In this document: positions 60,306 to 64,000 of the stretch, piece by piece
How positions within the stretch are numbered: the first letter of the stretch is position 1
Layout: each line of letters opens with the position of its first letter
Origin: Nitrospira sp. ST-bin5
GTDB lineage: Bacteria > Nitrospirota > Nitrospiria > Nitrospirales > Nitrospiraceae
NCBI GenBank assembly: GCA_002083555.1
Contig: MSXN01000026.1
Span: forward strand, 70,956-134,955
Length of the DNA: 64,000 bases
Direction: 5' to 3'
Translations under genes and position numbers: made by a program
Notes under the pieces: model-generated
What the model was told of the DNA's origin: nothing
The model's database searches: none
The model's input: only the letters and a program-made list of their open reading frames with translations

Positions 60306-60704
60306 TCAGAACATATTCTTCATATGAGACGCCGGCCTTGGTGTACGAATCACCCGGTACGTCGGTGCATCGGGTTCCAATCCCCGGCACATGGGGTCAC
60401 GCCCAGCCAGCTTCATCACCAGGCCCATCGGCGTCACCACTCCATAAAACAGGATGCCCAAGATAATGCGCGTATTGATCCATCCCATGACATGCCCAAC
60501 CCACATCCATCCTTGATAGAGATACTTCAGGATGGCCGGCACGGCGAGTCCAGCCACAGACAACAGCGCACCGAGCCCGACCGCCCATTCTCGCATCGCC
60601 TCCTGCCGCCAGAGAAACGGCCATAGTCCGATCACCAGGAAGACCCCGCCGACCATGAGACCGAACTGGCGGAGCGTTTTGTTCGTTACTTCAACATTTT
60701 CCAT
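60306..60704 (-). CDS. SxtJ family membrane protein
   Basis: The 132-residue protein has hydrophobic segments at about 11-30, 39-60 and 80-100, with LRQFGLMVGGVFLVIGLWPF and WINTRIILGILFYGVVTPMG, the SxtJ family pattern. The family was named from the saxitoxin cluster but is widespread in glycan loci; function unknown. The C-terminus (KLAGRDPM...PDAPTYRV) is a cytoplasmic tail typical of the family. It lies between the GT2 gene (31 bp) and DUF5989. Confidence 0.86.
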   Translation of the reverse strand: MENVEVTNKTLRQFGLMVGGVFLVIGLWPFLWRQEAMREWAVGLGALLSVAGLAVPAILKYLYQGWMWVGHVMGWINTRIILGILFYGVVTPMGLVMKLAGRDPMCRGLEPDAPTYRVIRTPRPASHMKNMF

Positions 60705-60735
60705 CGGTTATCCCTTTCTGTACAGCCAATACACA

Positions 60736-61884
60736 TTATCGTTTAGAAGGAGTCCACGACACGATCCGTTCACCGCGGCAATACCGGACCCAGGCATCGA
60801 GTATGGAGACATTGACCATGACGAAAAACGACGGGATCCGCAGCACCCCGCCGCTCGGCAAGCGCGTGGTGACAAGATAGGCCAGCGCCATGGCATAAAA
60901 CCCCGCTTGGACCAGCAATGTGCCCTGATAGAACAGCGACGATGACGCGAGTATGACGTTGGCTCCCAACGCTCCGATCATGGCGAACGGAACCAGCCAT
61001 CGGCACAATTTATGGCTGATCAGCTGCCAGGCAAACAGGTGATACCGGAACGGATTGAGCAGGGACAAGCTCTTCATAAATACGGAAATTCCCCGGACGA
61101 TCGTGCGGACCTTGCGATCATACTCCTTCTTTGGATCGGCCAGATTCTTGTAGAACCCGATACTCTCCGGGTCTGCCACTCCGCGAAGCCCAAGCCTGAC
61201 GCTATTGAGCAGCGTATTGAAATCACTTTGAAGATCCGGAGCCCAGTTCCGGCACACGGTTCGACGGGCGGCAAAAAACGATCCGCTCAGCCCGACCAAC
61301 GTGTTAACCCGCGTTTCGAGGTTCCGGAGAAACATTTCATAGCGAACGTAGGCGCCTTCCCCGCTCACCGCCCCATCCACGTCGATAAACCGGTCCACGC
61401 TGCTGACGCAACCGACCGTCGGATCGGCGAAGTTCCGTACAATCGTGGAAATGGCCTGAGGCTCAAGCATCGTGGCCGTATCAGAAAATACCAGAATCTC
61501 TCCGGTCGTCGACTCAACGGCAAGTTTTTGCGCCGCTTCCTTCCCGCCCTTCACAACCGACCGAACCAGGCGGACTCCAGACGGCCCGTAGGAGCGGACC
61601 AGGTCATCGGTCCCGTCGGTGGAGCAGTCGGACGCCACGACAATGTCGAGGCGCTCGCGGGGGTAATCTTGCCGCAGCGTATTGTCCAACTTTTCCCGAA
61701 TCCGCTTTTCCTCGTTGTAGGCCGTGATAATCAAGGAGACCATCGGGTGGTGCGGGGCTTTCCTCACGGGGCGGCTATGCAGCACTCCAATCGCCATCAG
61801 TAGCAGCGGATACCCCATATACGCATAGAATACGAAGGTGACTGACACCCAGAAGATCGAGAGCATGCAATTAGACAGTGTCAT
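60736..61884 (-). CDS. Membrane-bound GT2 glycosyltransferase
   Basis: The 382-residue protein has an N-terminal membrane helix (about 8-32), a GT2 catalytic domain with VSLIITAYNEEKRIREKLDN, the Asp pair in VASDCSTDGTDDLV, and a DXD-like FSDTATMLEP, and three to four C-terminal helices (about 285-345). The QXXRW motif of processive synthases is not obvious, so it may transfer a single residue. It probably acts on undecaprenyl-linked intermediates at the inner membrane. The start may be the second ATG, six codons in. Confidence 0.9.
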   Translation of the reverse strand: MTLSNCMLSIFWVSVTFVFYAYMGYPLLLMAIGVLHSRPVRKAPHHPMVSLIITAYNEEKRIREKLDNTLRQDYPRERLDIVVASDCSTDGTDDLVRSYGPSGVRLVRSVVKGGKEAAQKLAVESTTGEILVFSDTATMLEPQAISTIVRNFADPTVGCVSSVDRFIDVDGAVSGEGAYVRYEMFLRNLETRVNTLVGLSGSFFAARRTVCRNWAPDLQSDFNTLLNSVRLGLRGVADPESIGFYKNLADPKKEYDRKVRTIVRGISVFMKSLSLLNPFRYHLFAWQLISHKLCRWLVPFAMIGALGANVILASSSLFYQGTLLVQAGFYAMALAYLVTTRLPSGGVLRIPSFFVMVNVSILDAWVRYCRGERIVSWTPSKR

Positions 61885-61899
61885 CCGACGTTCTGCTGC

Positions 61900-63174
61900 T
61901 TAGTTTCTGACATGGACGTGGCGTTGACCCGCATCGCGAGTCCCCGGATCTCCGCCCACGCTCTGGACTGGAACAGAGAGTTCCCCTTGGGCAGCCAGCA
62001 CCCGGTCGATCTTTAAATGGTCCTGTTCCGACACAAACTGATGCGTGGGCAAGGTGACTAATCGATCAACCACTTCCTGAGCGCCGGGGTATCTCCGGCC
62101 GGCCAATTGCCCGGCCAGTTCCGGTATGTCCTGAATGGTCGCCGGATAGTTGGGACTCAGCCCCGCCCCCTGCTCGCGGCTCAGCCGACAGACGGCCTCT
62201 TTGGCGTCCCGGTCTCGCACGAGCACGGGCAGCCGGAGAAACAACGAGCCCACCCCCACAATCGGCTCTATGCCCTTCCGGGCAAGATCCAGCCCTTCCA
62301 TGAGTCCGCGCGCACGGGCAGCCCGCTCCTGATTGGCTCGCGCCAATCTTCGTTGCCAGCCAGTGAGCAGATGCGCCCGCACAGCATCCATTCGGCACAT
62401 CTGAAAGTCCGTGTAAAACTTGGTTTCACCCAATCCGAGGAAGGGGAGCCCCGCGGGAAACCAGTACAACGCCGGATGGATAAAGATGCGCATCACGAGG
62501 AGCTCCAGCCAATTGCGAACAACATTGAGCCAAGAGGCTTCTGGCAAACTCGCGTATTCCGCTTCGATCGCGTCCGCAATCGGAGCGGAGCTGGTCAGAA
62601 TGATTCCCCCGGAGCCACAGGTCATATTCTTTCCGCGGCCCAGACTATAGAATCCCACATCGCCGATCGTTCCAAGAAGGCGATCGCCGGACTGCCCTCC
62701 CATCGCCTGCGCCGCATCCTCCACCACGAGAATGCCCTTCCCCTCGCACAATTGTTTCACCCGTGCCGTATCCGCAGGACGGCCAAACAGATGGGTTGAG
62801 ACGACACAGAGGACGCGTTCATCAAGCAATCCCTCAAGCTCGGCCCATTTGAAATCGAGCGTGTTCGGATCCACGTCACAGAGCACGACCTCCAACCCGG
62901 CCTTCACGATCGCGGACGGAACGGAAAAACACGTATAGGCGGGAATGATTACCCGCCGCCTGTTGCTCACGACCGCCAGCGACTTGAGAATGACCGTCAG
63001 CGCCGCTTTTCCGGACGAGACCAGATAGACTGCGCGCACGGCATAGTGGGCCTTCAGCTCACTGACCAGGCGCGCTTGGTGTTTATGGCCCCCCCGGAGA
63101 CTGCCGGCGGAGCGCAGGAGATTCCCCAACGAAAGCGGAGCCGCTGTCGGCGGAATAGTTCGTTGCGGCGTCAT
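61900..63174 (-). CDS. DegT/DnrJ/EryC1/StrS-type sugar aminotransferase
   Basis: The 424-residue PLP enzyme has LVSSGKAALTVILKSLAV, IIPAYTCFSVPSAIVKAGLE, and VVEDAAQAMGGQ with FYSLGRGKNMTCGSGGI. SLGRGKNMTCGSGG carries the PLP-lysine region (usually SxxHxK); the residue aligned with the usual histidine is Arg-Gly here. Family members make amino-deoxy sugars from keto-sugars. I chose the ATG at 63174 because it overlaps the FemAB stop as ATGA; the frame open to 63237 lies inside FemAB. Confidence 0.84.
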   Translation of the reverse strand: MTPQRTIPPTAAPLSLGNLLRSAGSLRGGHKHQARLVSELKAHYAVRAVYLVSSGKAALTVILKSLAVVSNRRRVIIPAYTCFSVPSAIVKAGLEVVLCDVDPNTLDFKWAELEGLLDERVLCVVSTHLFGRPADTARVKQLCEGKGILVVEDAAQAMGGQSGDRLLGTIGDVGFYSLGRGKNMTCGSGGIILTSSAPIADAIEAEYASLPEASWLNVVRNWLELLVMRIFIHPALYWFPAGLPFLGLGETKFYTDFQMCRMDAVRAHLLTGWQRRLARANQERAARARGLMEGLDLARKGIEPIVGVGSLFLRLPVLVRDRDAKEAVCRLSREQGAGLSPNYPATIQDIPELAGQLAGRRYPGAQEVVDRLVTLPTHQFVSEQDHLKIDRVLAAQGELSVPVQSVGGDPGTRDAGQRHVHVRN

Positions 63175-64000
63175 GGCAGGTACTTCACCAAATGCGGGCC
63201 GACCAGATTTGCAACCGGCACCGGAAGACGTTTCCACAGGGCAATGGCGGCCTTAAACTTGGGATTGTCCGGATTCAATTCCGGAATCCTGCGCCCCTCG
63301 GAGAGCCAGTAGTACCAGTGCAACTGGTGAGGCTGCGCGCCCCATTGCGCTTTGAAGCGATAGGTTCCGCTGTCGACGGTGGACCGGCCAAAATCAAACT
63401 CCTTGAATCCCTCTCGGCAGGCAAACTCCAGGACCGCCCCATACAAAAGCATGTTGGGAGACAGTCGGCTATATCGCTTATCTGACGCAGCCCAGGGGAT
63501 TTCCAGCCGATTCCGAAAACCATACAGGAGCCCTGAAGCAAGCGGAACTCCGTTGAGCGAGACCACGCACAATCGCACTTCTTTGGGAAAGGTCTCGAGG
63601 ATGGCTTCAAAGAATCCCTTCTCATACACCGGCGTACCAAGGTCCCGCATACATCTGGCAAAGACACGATAATAATCCCCCAGCAGCTCCGTACCGCCGA
63701 CCCTGACCTCCATCCCCTCCTTCTGCGCCCGCCGCACCTGGCTGCGCAACTTGGAAGGAAAGGCCTTCAGCAAGGTTTCGTAGTCCAGAGGGAGCGCGAG
63801 GCGCATCGAGACTTTTTTCGATCGGACGGGCCACTCTGTTGCAAGCGGCTTTTCCTGCCTCAATTCGATATGCGCCGCGCCGACCTCCTGAGCCGTGACC
63901 GCCGCCGCGTTCAGCAGGGCACGAGCCGCCTCCGCATCATCCGCCAAAACTCCGCCATAGTTGAAGAAGGCCATGGATGTGAGGAAACGCCCGAACATCG
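63171..64000 (-). CDS. FemAB/GNAT-fold protein, 5'-truncated by window end
   Basis: At least 275 residues are visible, and the conserved FLTSMAFFNYGGVLADD near the window edge is an internal segment of this family, so the true start lies beyond the window. The Met near the edge is therefore not the start. Later segments are LPLDYETLLKAFPSKLRSQV, ASGLLYGFRNRLEIPWAASD, YGAVLEFACREGFKEFDFGR and GTYRFKAQWG. It resembles the FemAB protein of exosortase-type (PEP-CTERM) loci. It may transfer an aminoacyl or acyl group. The stop overlaps the aminotransferase start. Confidence 0.86.
   Translation of the reverse strand, partial: MFGRFLTSMAFFNYGGVLADDAEAARALLNAAAVTAQEVGAAHIELRQEKPLATEWPVRSKKVSMRLALPLDYETLLKAFPSKLRSQVRRAQKEGMEVRVGGTELLGDYYRVFARCMRDLGTPVYEKGFFEAILETFPKEVRLCVVSLNGVPLASGLLYGFRNRLEIPWAASDKRYSRLSPNMLLYGAVLEFACREGFKEFDFGRSTVDSGTYRFKAQWGAQPHQLHWYYWLSEGRRIPELNPDNPKFKAAIALWKRLPVPVANLVGPHLVKYLP

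Noticed and set aside
1..64000. tRNA, rRNA, CRISPR arrays, prophage or intact insertion sequence
   Set aside because: No T-loop-like motifs in tRNA context, no regularly spaced repeats, and no transposase, integrase or phage structural genes were seen.

Overview
The window is a high-GC bacterial chromosome segment that most resembles Nitrospira (phylum Nitrospirota). This rests on gene content: a diderm cell with Kdo and heptose genes, a long pyr/car operon led by pyrR, a PilMNOP/secretin secretion operon, an exosortase-style exopolysaccharide cluster with a FemAB-like protein, and a dispersed hairpin repeat of a kind I associate with Nitrospira genomes. No marker gene fixes the species. Almost all genes lie on the minus strand. 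Plus-strand exceptions are bioA-lhgO (5.7-8.3 kb) and a secreted-protein island (38.7-45.2 kb).

Layout. (1) 1-5.6 kb, minus: pyrG (cut by the window start), kdsB, rfaE1, lepB and lepA, read from a consensus promoter whose -35 box overlaps that of divergent bioA. (2) 5.7-8.3 kb, plus: bioA and lhgO. (3) 8.3-19.7 kb, minus: one tightly packed operon in the order pyrR, pyrB, pyrC, a DUF4149 membrane protein, carA, sppA, an M48 lipoprotein protease, carB, greA and a SAM hydroxide adenosyltransferase. Its leader has a consensus promoter, a PyrR-binding-loop hairpin abutting a Shine-Dalgarno sequence, a leader ORF running through an intrinsic terminator, and a stop overlapping the pyrR start. (4) 19.9-25.9 kb, minus: a small TPR protein, an HDOD response regulator, two unrecognised proteins and proA. 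(5) 26.0-36.6 kb, minus: an 11-gene type II secretion/type IV pilus-like operon. (6) 36.8-38.1 kb: a nucleotide-sugar dehydrogenase. (7) 38.7-45.2 kb, plus: a BACON-repeat/FN3 secreted protein followed by four secreted proteins of one jelly-roll-like (polysaccharide-lyase-like) group, closed by a clear terminator. (8) 45.4-64 kb, minus: an exopolysaccharide/glycan cluster with glycosyltransferases, FkbM and class I methyltransferases, an AsnB-type amidotransferase, an oxidoreductase-epimerase fusion, an O-antigen ligase/polymerase, a low-molecular-weight tyrosine phosphatase, an ATP-grasp enzyme, a polysaccharide deacetylase, DUF5989 and SxtJ small membrane proteins, a GT2, a DegT-like aminotransferase and a FemAB/GNAT protein cut by the window end.

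How the parts may work together. PyrR/B/C, CarA/B and PyrG form much of the pyrimidine pathway, and PyrG makes the CTP that KdsB uses for CMP-Kdo. The dehydrogenase and the distal cluster look like a surface-polysaccharide factory. The neighbouring secretion operon and the island of secreted carbohydrate-recognition-like proteins could export or remodel that polymer; this link is inference from proximity.

I saw no rRNA, tRNA, CRISPR array, intact insertion sequence or phage gene. Base composition, judged by eye, is lower in GC at about 19.9-20.5 kb and 40.9-47.2 kb, suggesting acquired or faster-evolving DNA.
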